The notes below the pieces were generated by a model. It made no database searches. It had not been told where the DNA came from and worked only from the letters and a program-made list of their open reading frames with translations. This document shows, piece by piece, positions 28,929-34,971 of a stretch of 34,971 nt of DNA; position 1 is the first letter of the stretch, and every line of letters begins with the position of its first letter. Origin of the DNA: Dechloromonas sp. (GTDB lineage Bacteria > Pseudomonadota > Gammaproteobacteria > Burkholderiales > Rhodocyclaceae); the NCBI GenBank assembly GCA_008933675.1, contig WBUO01000019.1, positions 1 through 34,971 of the forward strand. The letters run 5' to 3'. A program made the position numbers and the translations under genes.

Positions 28929-29839
28929 TCGCGCACCTGCGGCGCCGCGCCGAGCGGCGCCAGCCCGACCATCTCGCCGACCGAGGTTTCGATGGCATGG
29001 CACAGCGCATCGAGCGCCAGATCGTTGGCTTCGGTGCCGAACGGCTCCTCGATCTGCTCGCCGATCATTTCCAGAGCCAGGAAGGTATAGGCGACGAAAA
29101 CGGCGATCAGCGGCGTCAGCCAGCCGATGCTGGTGGCCAGACCGACTGGCAGCAACAGGCAGTAGCAAACCACGGTGCGGTTCATCAGCACGCGGTAGGT
29201 GTAAGGAATCGGCGTGCTGGCGATGCGCTCGCAAGCGCCCGAGGTTTCTGCCAGCCCGTTCAGGCTCCTGTCGATGGCCAGCCAATGCACCTCCGCCAAC
29301 TGCCCGTCACGCTGTGCCTGGGTCAACTGCCGGGCCAGCGCCAGCAGCAGGACCTGCGGCTTGAAGCGGGCAGCAGTCACCTCGACCAGCACCGCCGGCG
29401 GCAGACGCAGCGCCAGATCGGCGGCGGCATCGGTCTGGCGCAACTGGTGCTTCAACGCATAGGCGAAGGCCGCCACTTGCCGCGCAACGCTTTGACGCAA
29501 GGCGAGCGCCGCATCCCCGGGCAAGGCGCCGGACACCTGGCGGACCAGGTTGCGGGCGGCGATCAGCAGGCCACCCCACTGCTTGCGCGCCTCCCAGTAG
29601 CGGTCGTAGCTGACCGAATTGCGAAAGCCGAGGAAGATGGCCAGCGCCACGCCCATCAGCGTGAAGGGCGGGATGCTCAGCGCCGATTCCGCATGCAGGC
29701 TCATCCACCAGTCACGGCTGAGGACGCTGACGACAGAGACGACCAGGACCAGAACCAGGCGGCCGGCGATGTCCTGCAGGACCGAACCGCGCCAGACGAA
29801 GAGCAGACGGAACCAGTGATGCTGCGGACGGACGATCAT
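28913..29839 (-). CDS. Bestrophin-like chloride/anion channel protein
   Basis: 308 residues from ATG 29839, with GGAGA about nine bases upstream. Matches bacterial bestrophin (UPF0187/YneE) proteins: N-terminal WFRLLFVWRGSV, an early helix around 28-45, the FLGFRNSVSYDRYWEARKQWG segment (about 69-89) that includes the conserved neck region, and two C-terminal helices (about 217-260) followed by IEEPFGTEANDLALD. Bacterial homologues form pentameric ion channels, some cation- and some anion-selective. Confidence 0.92.
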   Translation of the reverse strand: MIVRPQHHWFRLLFVWRGSVLQDIAGRLVLVLVVSVVSVLSRDWWMSLHAESALSIPPFTLMGVALAIFLGFRNSVSYDRYWEARKQWGGLLIAARNLVRQVSGALPGDAALALRQSVARQVAAFAYALKHQLRQTDAAADLALRLPPAVLVEVTAARFKPQVLLLALARQLTQAQRDGQLAEVHWLAIDRSLNGLAETSGACERIASTPIPYTYRVLMNRTVVCYCLLLPVGLATSIGWLTPLIAVFVAYTFLALEMIGEQIEEPFGTEANDLALDALCHAIETSVGEMVGLAPLGAAPQVRDYVLT

Positions 29840-29865
29840 GCGGCGCAATCTCCGGTAAGGTAAAG

Positions 29866-29900
29866 CAAAAAGCCGCCAATCCTCGGATTGAAGCGGCTTT
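29866..29900 (-). terminator. Intrinsic terminator of tRNA-Leu
   Basis: Stem AAAGCCGC (29869-29876) / GCGGCTTT (29893-29900) with an inner CAATCC/GGATTG pairing, read on the minus strand and ending in TTTTT. Lies 20 bp after the tRNA and just before the bestrophin-like gene. Confidence 0.85.
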
Positions 29901-29919
29901 GGCTAGATGAAAACTGACC

Positions 29920-30004
29920 TGGTGCCCAGGAAGGGACTCGAACCCCCACGCATTGCTGCGCCAGAACCTAAATCTGGTGCGTCTACCAATTTCGCCACCT
30001 GGGC
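29920..30004 (-). tRNA. tRNA-Leu(UAG)
   Basis: 85 bases including encoded CCA. Acceptor stem GCCCAGG/CCTGGGC, anticodon stem CCAGA/TCTGG with loop TTTAGGT (anticodon TAG, reading CUA and, by wobble, other CUN codons), a long variable arm as in leucine tRNAs, T loop TTCGAGT. Confidence 0.95.
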
Positions 30005-30015
30005 GGGCGGCGCGC

Positions 30016-30049
30016 ATTCTAACACCGGCCGCCCGTCAGCCCCTATACT
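30016..30049. promoter_or_regulatory. Divergent tRNA-Leu / hpnC promoter region
   Basis: On the minus strand TAGAAT (30021-30016) ends 11 bp before tRNA-Leu and is a well placed -10, with a GC-rich discriminator but no good -35. On the plus strand TATACT (30044-30049) could be a -10 for hpnC; transcription would start about two bases before the ATG, giving an almost leaderless message. Confidence 0.4.
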
Positions 30050-30058
30050 TGCCGCCCC

Positions 30059-30868
30059 ATGCCGGTCGATCACTACGAAAACTTCCCCGTCGCCTCACTG
30101 CTGGTGCCAAGCAAACTGCGCCGGCCGATCGAGGTCATCTACCGCTTCGCCCGCAGCGCCGACGATATCGCCGATGAGGGCGACGCCACGGCCGAGCAGC
30201 GTCTGGCCGGACTGGCCGCCTATCAGGCCGAGCTCGACCGCATCGCTGCCGGCCAGACACCGCAGACGCCGCTATTCGTCGATCTGGCCGCCGTCATACG
30301 CCAGCACGCATTGCCTATCCAGTTGTTCAGCGACCTGCTCGACGCCTTCGCCCAGGACGTGGTCAAGCAGCGCTATGCCGATTATCCGGAACTGATCGAC
30401 TACTGCCGCCGTTCGGCCAATCCGGTCGGCCGACTGGTGCTGCACCTGTTCGGCCGCACTGACGCGGAACATCTGGAGCAGTCCGATTGCATCTGCAGCG
30501 CGTTGCAGCTGATCAACTTCTGGCAGGACGTCGCCATCGACTGGCAGAAGGACCGCGTCTACATCCCGCAGACCGATCTGCCGCATTTCAAGGTCAGCGA
30601 GGCCGACATCGCCACCGGCCGCTGGTCGGCCAACTGGGCGGCGCTGATGGATTTCCAGATCGACCGCGCCGAAGCCCTGATGCACCGCGGCCTGCCGCTG
30701 GTCCACGCCCTGCCCGGCCGGCTCGGCTGGGAAATCCGCCTGACCGTTCAGGGCGGCCTGCGCATTCTCGAACGCCTGCGCCGGGTACGCGGCGACGTTT
30801 TCCGCCACCGGCCGAAACTCGGCAAATGGGACTGGGCCGTGCTGCTCGGCCGCTCCCTTACAATGTAA
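30059..30868 (+). CDS. hpnC: Hydroxysqualene synthase HpnC
   Basis: 269 residues. Trans-isoprenyl-diphosphate synthase fold of the squalene/phytoene synthase family. First Asp-rich motif SADDIADE (33-40) and second motif INFWQDVAIDWQKDRVYIP (about 151-169) bind diphosphate-Mg2+. Known role of HpnC: converts presqualene diphosphate, the product of HpnD, to hydroxysqualene. First gene of hpnCDE, with no visible ribosome site upstream of the ATG. Confidence 0.93.
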   Translation: MPVDHYENFPVASLLVPSKLRRPIEVIYRFARSADDIADEGDATAEQRLAGLAAYQAELDRIAAGQTPQTPLFVDLAAVIRQHALPIQLFSDLLDAFAQDVVKQRYADYPELIDYCRRSANPVGRLVLHLFGRTDAEHLEQSDCICSALQLINFWQDVAIDWQKDRVYIPQTDLPHFKVSEADIATGRWSANWAALMDFQIDRAEALMHRGLPLVHALPGRLGWEIRLTVQGGLRILERLRRVRGDVFRHRPKLGKWDWAVLLGRSLTM

Positions 30869-30872
30869 GCCT

Positions 30873-31706
30873 ATGAATCCCGACCAATACTGCCAGGAGA
30901 AGTGCGCCGCCAGCGGCTCCTCCTTCTATTACAGCTTCCTGTTCCTGCCCGTCGAGCGGCGGCGCGCCATCATGGCGCTCTATGCCTTCTGCCGCGAGGT
31001 CGACGACGTCGTCGACGAATGCCACGACATCTCGATCGCCTCAACCAAGCTCGCCTGGTGGCGCCAGGAAATCGACCGGGTCGCCAACGGCCAGCCGCAG
31101 CACCCGGTCGGCCAGGCCCTGCAGGGCGTCGGCGGCCAGTTCAACCTGCCCGCCGAGCAGTTGCTGGAAATCATCGACGGTATGGAGATGGACCTGCAGC
31201 AGTCACGTTACCTCGACTTCAAGGGCCTGTCGCTGTACTGCTACCGGGTGGCCAGCGTCGTCGGCCTGCTCGCCGCCGAAATCTTTGGCCAGCAGGACCG
31301 ACAGACGCAGAAATACGCGCACGACCTGGGCATGGCCTTCCAGCTCACCAACATCATCCGCGACGTCGGCGAGGATGCCCGGCGCGGCCGCATCTACATC
31401 CCGATGGATGAGTTGAAACAGTTCAACGTGCCTGCCGCCGACATCCTGAACGCCAGGTATTCGGACAACTTCACGGCGCTGATGCAGTTTCAGTACGAGC
31501 GTGCACAGCAGTATTACGATCAGGCCTTCGCCCAATTGCCGGCCATCGACCGCAAGAACCAGCGTCCGGGCCTGATCATGGCGGCGATTTACCGCACGCT
31601 GCTCGAAGAAATCCGAGCCGAGAACTTCCAGGTGCTGCACCAGCGCATTGCGCTGACGCCGGTGCGCAAGCTGTGGCTGGCGGCAAAAACCTGGATCAAG
31701 GGCTGA
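30873..31706 (+). CDS. hpnD: Presqualene diphosphate synthase HpnD
   Basis: 277 residues. Squalene/phytoene synthase family, with GSSFYYSFLFLP near the N-terminus and the two Asp-rich motifs DDVVDE (43-48) and LTNIIRDVGEDARRGRIYIP (about 157-176). Condenses two farnesyl diphosphates to presqualene diphosphate, the first step of the HpnCDE route to squalene. Starts 4 bp after hpnC. Confidence 0.94.
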   Translation: MNPDQYCQEKCAASGSSFYYSFLFLPVERRRAIMALYAFCREVDDVVDECHDISIASTKLAWWRQEIDRVANGQPQHPVGQALQGVGGQFNLPAEQLLEIIDGMEMDLQQSRYLDFKGLSLYCYRVASVVGLLAAEIFGQQDRQTQKYAHDLGMAFQLTNIIRDVGEDARRGRIYIPMDELKQFNVPAADILNARYSDNFTALMQFQYERAQQYYDQAFAQLPAIDRKNQRPGLIMAAIYRTLLEEIRAENFQVLHQRIALTPVRKLWLAAKTWIKG

Positions 31707-31711
31707 GCGCC

Positions 31712-32932
31712 ATGCGCGTCGCCGTCATCGGCGGCGGCTGGGCGGGACTCGCCGCGGCTGTCGAATTGACGGCGGCCGGCGTCGCTACCACGCTCTACGA
31801 AGCCGGCCGTGTCTTCGGCGGCCGCGCCCGCGGCGTCGAAGTCGATGGCCGCCGGCTGGACAACGGCCAGCACATCCTGCTCGGCGCCTACTGCGAGACG
31901 CTGGCCCTGATGCGCCGGGTCGGCGCCGATCCGGACCTACTGCTGGCCCGTCATCCCCTGCAGGTCGTCGACAACACCGACTTTCGCCTGGCCCTGCCGA
32001 AACTGCCGGCACCGCTCAACGTCGCCTGGGGCCTCTTTGCCGCCCGTGGCGTCGGCTTCGGCGAAAAGCTGAAGACCGCGCTGTGGATGCAGGGCATCAA
32101 GGCCCGCCGTTTCCGCCTCGCCGCCGATTGCAGCGTCGCCGAATGGCTCGATACCGCCGGCCAGACCGGCCAGCTGCGCCGCCACCTGTGGGAACCGCTC
32201 TGTCTGGCGGCACTGAACACCCCGGCCGAACGGGCCTCGGCCCAGTTGTTCGCCAATGTGCTGCGCGACAGTCTGGGCAGCTCGTGCCGGGAAGATACCG
32301 ACCTCCTGCTGCCACGCTGCGATTTCGGCCGCCTGCTGGTCGAGCCAGCCGCCGCCTGGCTGACCGGGCATGGCGCCATGCTGCGTCCCGGCCATCGGGT
32401 ACGTACGCTGCATGCCGGCGTCGAGGCGCTGACCATAGACGGGCAGGATTACGACGCCGCCATCATCGCCACGGCACCGCAACATGCCGGACGGTTGTGG
32501 CCGGCACTGGCCGCCGATCTCGACTACGAGCCGATCGCCACCGTCTATCTGCAATGCGCCGCAACGACCCGCCTGCCCTTCCCCTTGCTCAGCCTGAGCG
32601 GACCCTACGGGCAATGGGTCGTCGATCGCGGCAACGGCCTGCTGGCCTGCGTATTGAGCGGCCACGGTGACTGGGAAGCACTCGACGACGCGACACTCGC
32701 CCGACAGCTGGCCAAGGAACTGGGGGTTGCCGACGAGCTCGGCTGGCATCGCGCTATCCGTGAACAGCGGGCGACCTTCAGCTGCCGCCCGAACCTGCCG
32801 CGCCCATCGGCAACATTGGCGCCACGCCTGTTCCTGGCCGGCGACCACAGCTGGGCAGAGTACCCGGCAACGCTCGAAGGCGCCGTCCGCAGCGGCCAAC
32901 GCGCCGCCCGGCTGGCCCTGGCGGCGACCTGA
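31712..32932 (+). CDS. hpnE: Hydroxysqualene dehydroxylase HpnE
   Basis: 406 residues from ATG 31712. FAD-dependent amine-oxidase/phytoene-desaturase-like protein: Rossmann motif VIGGGWAGLAAAVEL (4-18), the acidic residue of LYEAGRVFGGRARG, and the C-terminal FAD-contact segment LFLAGDHSWAEYPATLEGAVRSGQRAA. Reduces hydroxysqualene to squalene. Starts 5 bp after hpnD. The hopanoid-cyclising enzyme (Shc) is not in this window, so the fate of squalene is not shown here. Confidence 0.93.
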   Translation: MRVAVIGGGWAGLAAAVELTAAGVATTLYEAGRVFGGRARGVEVDGRRLDNGQHILLGAYCETLALMRRVGADPDLLLARHPLQVVDNTDFRLALPKLPAPLNVAWGLFAARGVGFGEKLKTALWMQGIKARRFRLAADCSVAEWLDTAGQTGQLRRHLWEPLCLAALNTPAERASAQLFANVLRDSLGSSCREDTDLLLPRCDFGRLLVEPAAAWLTGHGAMLRPGHRVRTLHAGVEALTIDGQDYDAAIIATAPQHAGRLWPALAADLDYEPIATVYLQCAATTRLPFPLLSLSGPYGQWVVDRGNGLLACVLSGHGDWEALDDATLARQLAKELGVADELGWHRAIREQRATFSCRPNLPRPSATLAPRLFLAGDHSWAEYPATLEGAVRSGQRAARLALAAT

Positions 32933-32946
32933 CGCCACTTCACCAT

Positions 32947-32975
32947 CGAACAACCGGCGGTGCCGGAATTGTTCG
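32947..32975. repeat. Inverted repeat after hpnE
   Basis: CGAACAA (32947-32953) and CCGGC (32954-32958) pair with GCCGG (32962-32966) and TTGTTCG (32969-32975), with a two-base AA bulge. No T run follows, so it is either a factor-independent stop of low strength, an RNA-stabilising 3' end, or an operator. Confidence 0.6.
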
Positions 32976-32981
32976 AATGCT

Positions 32982-33022
32982 GTGATACGGATCATGTTTT
33001 CCCGGCGCTCGCTCGCTTAAGT
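32982..33022 (+). promoter_or_regulatory. FNR/DNR-like box with class II promoter spacing
   Basis: Palindrome GTGAT-ACGG-ATCAT (32982-32995), with half sites TGAT...ATCA that match the core of the FNR/ANR/DNR consensus TTGAT-N4-ATCAA. A TTAAGT -10-like element at 33017-33022 would place the start near 33030, about 41.5 bases from the centre of the palindrome, the classic spacing for activation. A CRP-like reading (TGTGA-N6-TCATG) is poorer. Confidence 0.5.
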
Positions 33023-33050
33023 TGCGGCCATCACCCCATTGTGCACAGCC

Positions 33051-33368
33051 ATGAACACCGAAGCCCCCCTGCCCACCCCTGAGCAGATTCGCAGCACGTT
33101 GCGTAGCGTGGTCGATCCGGAAGTCGGGATCAACATCGTCGACCTCGGCCTGATCTACGATATCCGGGTCAGCAGCGAAATGATCGCCGTTGACCTGACC
33201 ATGACCTCGTCCGCCTGCCCGCTCAGCGACCTCGTTCTTGCCGATGCCGGCTCGGCACTGGCCAAGGACTGGCCCGACGGCCCGCCGGTCAATATCGCCC
33301 TGGTCTGGAATCCCCCCTGGGAACCGGCGATGATGAGCGACAAGGCACGCGACACGCTCGGCTGGTAG
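33051..33368 (+). CDS. DUF59/MIP18-family protein (PaaD/SufT-like)
   Basis: 105 residues from ATG 33051. Single MIP18 (DUF59) domain: VVDPEVGINIVDLGLIYDI (about 21-39) and the conserved Cys in TSSACPLSD (near 60). Family members help assemble or deliver iron-sulfur clusters (SufT, PaaD, MIP18), so this one may mature or repair a Fe-S protein. It is first of three genes running to 34863, 8 bp before the membrane protein. The ribosome site is weak. Confidence 0.88.
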   Translation: MNTEAPLPTPEQIRSTLRSVVDPEVGINIVDLGLIYDIRVSSEMIAVDLTMTSSACPLSDLVLADAGSALAKDWPDGPPVNIALVWNPPWEPAMMSDKARDTLGW

Positions 33369-33376
33369 GCAGGACG

Positions 33377-34474
33377 ATGACACTGCGCGAACTATCTCCG
33401 GCCTGGCGCCTGCCACTGTTGTTGCTGGCCATGCTCAGTCTGGTCAGCGGGGTGCTCGGCGGTCTGGCCCGACTCGGCATTCCGGCCCCCGGGTTCGCGG
33501 CCTTGCAGGCAGGTAACCACGGGGCACTGATGATTGCCGCCTTCTTCGGCACCGTGATCAGTCTCGAACGCGCCGTCGCCCTCCACCGCTTCTGGCCTTA
33601 CCTGGCGCCGCTGGCTGCCGGCCTCGGCGGCCTGTCGCTGCTCGCCGGGACAGCATGGTGGCTGCCACCGGCCTTGTTTACGCTGGCCAGCAGTCTGTTG
33701 TGCATCGCCAGCTTCGGCATCTACCGCCAGCAAAGCGAACTGTTCACGCTGACCCTGCTGCTCGGCGCCGCCGCCTGGCTGGCCGGCAATCTGGTCTGGC
33801 TGGCAGGAGGCAATCCCGGCGCCGCCACCCTTCTATGGATGAGCTTTCTGGTGCTCACCATCGCCGGGGAGCGCCTGGAGCTGACCCGTTTCCTGCCACC
33901 GCGACCGCTCGCCGAACGACTTTTCCGCCTGCTGCTGGCACTCGCCATCGGCGCCGCCGTGCTGCTGGTCCTGGCCCCCGTCGCCGGCAGCCGGCTGCTC
34001 GCTGCTGCCTTCCTGGCCCTGGCAGTCTGGCTGCTGCGCTACGACATCGCCCGCCGCACCGTTCGCCAGACAGGCCTGACCCGCTTCGTTGCCGTCTGCC
34101 TGCTGGCCGGCTATGCCTGGCTGGCCAGCGGCGCCGCCCTCGGCCTGCTCGGCGCCTTCGAGCCCGGCCACGACGGGCGCGATGCGGCATTGCACGCAAT
34201 TTTCCTCGGCTTCGTCTTCTCGATGGTCATCGGCCACGCCCCCATCATCTTTCCGGCCGTGATGCGCGTGCGCATTCCCTACCACCCCTTCTTCTACCTG
34301 CCGCTGGCTGCCCTGCATCTGACCCTGGCCGTTCGCCTGCTCGGCGGTTTGGCTGGCGGCCTGGTCTGGCAGCAGCACGGCGCAGCATTGAATGCACTCA
34401 GCCTGGCGCTGTTCGTACTGACCATCCTGGTCAGCGTCGGCCGCGGCGCCGCCGAACGGAAAGCCGCCACATGA
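33377..34474 (+). CDS. Polytopic membrane protein, NnrS-like (family uncertain)
   Basis: 365 residues with about 12 hydrophobic segments spread from residue 12 to 352. Conserved-looking histidines lie in or next to helices: H48 (GNHGALM), H273 and H287 (ALHAIFLGFVFSMVIGHAPIIF), H303 (PYHPFFY), H314 and H334. This resembles NnrS, a haem- and copper-containing membrane protein linked to nitric-oxide stress, but I am not sure of family membership. It lies between a DUF59 gene and a hemerythrin-like gene; its TGA overlaps the next ATG (ATGA at 34471-34474), so the trio is probably one operon. Confidence 0.85.
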   Translation: MTLRELSPAWRLPLLLLAMLSLVSGVLGGLARLGIPAPGFAALQAGNHGALMIAAFFGTVISLERAVALHRFWPYLAPLAAGLGGLSLLAGTAWWLPPALFTLASSLLCIASFGIYRQQSELFTLTLLLGAAAWLAGNLVWLAGGNPGAATLLWMSFLVLTIAGERLELTRFLPPRPLAERLFRLLLALAIGAAVLLVLAPVAGSRLLAAAFLALAVWLLRYDIARRTVRQTGLTRFVAVCLLAGYAWLASGAALGLLGAFEPGHDGRDAALHAIFLGFVFSMVIGHAPIIFPAVMRVRIPYHPFFYLPLAALHLTLAVRLLGGLAGGLVWQQHGAALNALSLALFVLTILVSVGRGAAERKAAT

Positions 34475-34863
34475 AACGCTCGCCCGCCTTGCGCCAGCTG
34501 TCACGCGAACACCACACGGCACTGAGCCTCGCCCTGCGCATCGCCAAAGCCAACGACACGGTGGCCCGGGAAGCCTTGCTGGCAAGCGTTCCACGACTGT
34601 TCAACGACGAACTGGAGCCGCATTTCCAGGAAGAAGAGCGCAGCCTGTTGCCGCAACTGGCTACCGCCGGCGAAATGGCACTGGTGGCGCGGACCTTGGC
34701 GGAACACGCCCAGATGCGCGCCCTGGCCGCCGCCATCGCCATTGGCAATGCCTCGGCACTGGCCCCTTTTGGAGAACTGCTGCAGGCCCACGTGCGCTTC
34801 GAGGAACGCGAGTTGTTCGCCGTTGCCGAACGGCGCCTGTTCGCCGACGCAGCAGCAGCCTGA
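34471..34863 (+). CDS. Hemerythrin-like (HHE) domain protein
   Basis: 130 residues from ATG 34471. A four-helix bundle with metal-ligand-like residues H14/H15 (REHHTAL), H51 and E55 (HFQEEE), H79 (AEHAQMR), and H107 and E111 (HVRFEERE). Hemerythrin-type proteins hold a di-iron site that binds O2 or NO; some, such as YtfE/RIC, release iron to repair Fe-S clusters. Lacks the N-terminal Cys-rich ScdA domain found in RIC. Overlaps the preceding membrane-protein gene by 4 bp. Confidence 0.85.
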   Translation: MKRSPALRQLSREHHTALSLALRIAKANDTVAREALLASVPRLFNDELEPHFQEEERSLLPQLATAGEMALVARTLAEHAQMRALAAAIAIGNASALAPFGELLQAHVRFEERELFAVAERRLFADAAAA

Positions 34864-34867
34864 CGGC

Positions 34868-34971
34868 TCAGCCGGCCAGTTGTCCGGCCTGGATGCGCAG
34901 CACGCGGCCGCAGCGGGCGGCGATGGCCTCGTCGTGGGTAACCAGGATCAGCGTCGTGCCCTGTTTTGCAT
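34868..34971 (-). CDS. ABC transporter ATP-binding protein (C-terminal end only)
   Basis: 33 complete codons plus stop (TGA at 34870-34868), running off the right edge of the window. The visible part reads AKQGTTLILVTHDEAIAARC, containing the H-loop His of ABC ATPases in LVTHD, then GRVLRIQAGQLAG. This end resembles YbbA/LolD-type export ATPases. It is convergent with the hemerythrin-like gene, with 4 bp between the stops. Confidence 0.8.
   Translation of the reverse strand, partial: AKQGTTLILVTHDEAIAARCGRVLRIQAGQLAG

Noticed and set aside
33039-33050. Longer start (TTG) for the DUF59 protein
   Set aside because: The four extra residues are not part of the domain, and ATG 33051 is the normal start; the ribosome site is weak in both cases.

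Overview
The window is about 35 kb of GC-rich (roughly 60%), gene-dense bacterial chromosome. The gene families and their order point to a betaproteobacterium, most likely of the Rhodocyclales (Dechloromonas/Azonexus-like). The grounds are a betaproteobacterial-type H-NS next to surE-pcm-nlpD-rpoS, the run thrS-infC-rpmI-rplT-pheST-ihfA-merR followed by tRNA-Pro, a complete Na+-NQR operon, and hpnCDE squalene genes. The genus is an inference from gene content. I see no insertion sequence, prophage, CRISPR array or rRNA operon; this is core genome with a few lineage-specific clusters.

Layout. 1-757: 3' part of a TPR protein (+). 754-8280 (-): nqrABCDEF, the assembly factor nqrM, a two-CBS-domain protein and an unusual DnaJ-like protein, apparently one transcription unit. 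8281-8682: the only gene-free stretch over 300 bp; it holds the nqr upstream region and the terminator of tRNA-Ser(GCU). 8683-11062 (-): tRNA-Ser, lysC and a class II histone-deacetylase-like hydrolase. 11189-16049 (+): moxR, DUF58, tgpA-like transglutaminase and mltB, tightly overlapping. 16046-19587 (-): hns, surE, pcm, nlpD, rpoS. 19662-27419 (-): tRNA-Pro, then the translation operon thrS-infC-rpmI-rplT-pheS-pheT-ihfA-merR with tRNA-Val just upstream of thrS. 27560-28928 (+): small membrane protein, slyX, DHH phosphoesterase. 28913-30004 (-): bestrophin-like channel and tRNA-Leu(UAG). 30059-32932 (+): hpnC, hpnD, hpnE, which together make squalene from farnesyl diphosphate. 32947-34863 (+): a DUF59/MIP18 protein, a polytopic membrane protein resembling NnrS and a hemerythrin-like protein behind an FNR/DNR-like palindrome. 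34868-34971 (-): C-terminal end of an ABC-transporter ATPase.

How the genes fit together. The nqr block builds and assembles a sodium-pumping NADH:quinone oxidoreductase. The translation operon couples synthesis of two aminoacyl-tRNA synthetases, IF3 and two ribosomal proteins, with intrinsic terminator hairpins placed directly before thrS and before pheS that look like regulatory checkpoints. infC seems to start at a rare ATA codon. The hns-to-rpoS block couples a nucleoid regulator with stationary-phase genes. The most system-like and least explained unit is the DUF59/membrane/hemerythrin trio, which I interpret, as a hypothesis, as an anaerobically or NO-controlled module for nitrosative stress or iron-sulfur maintenance.
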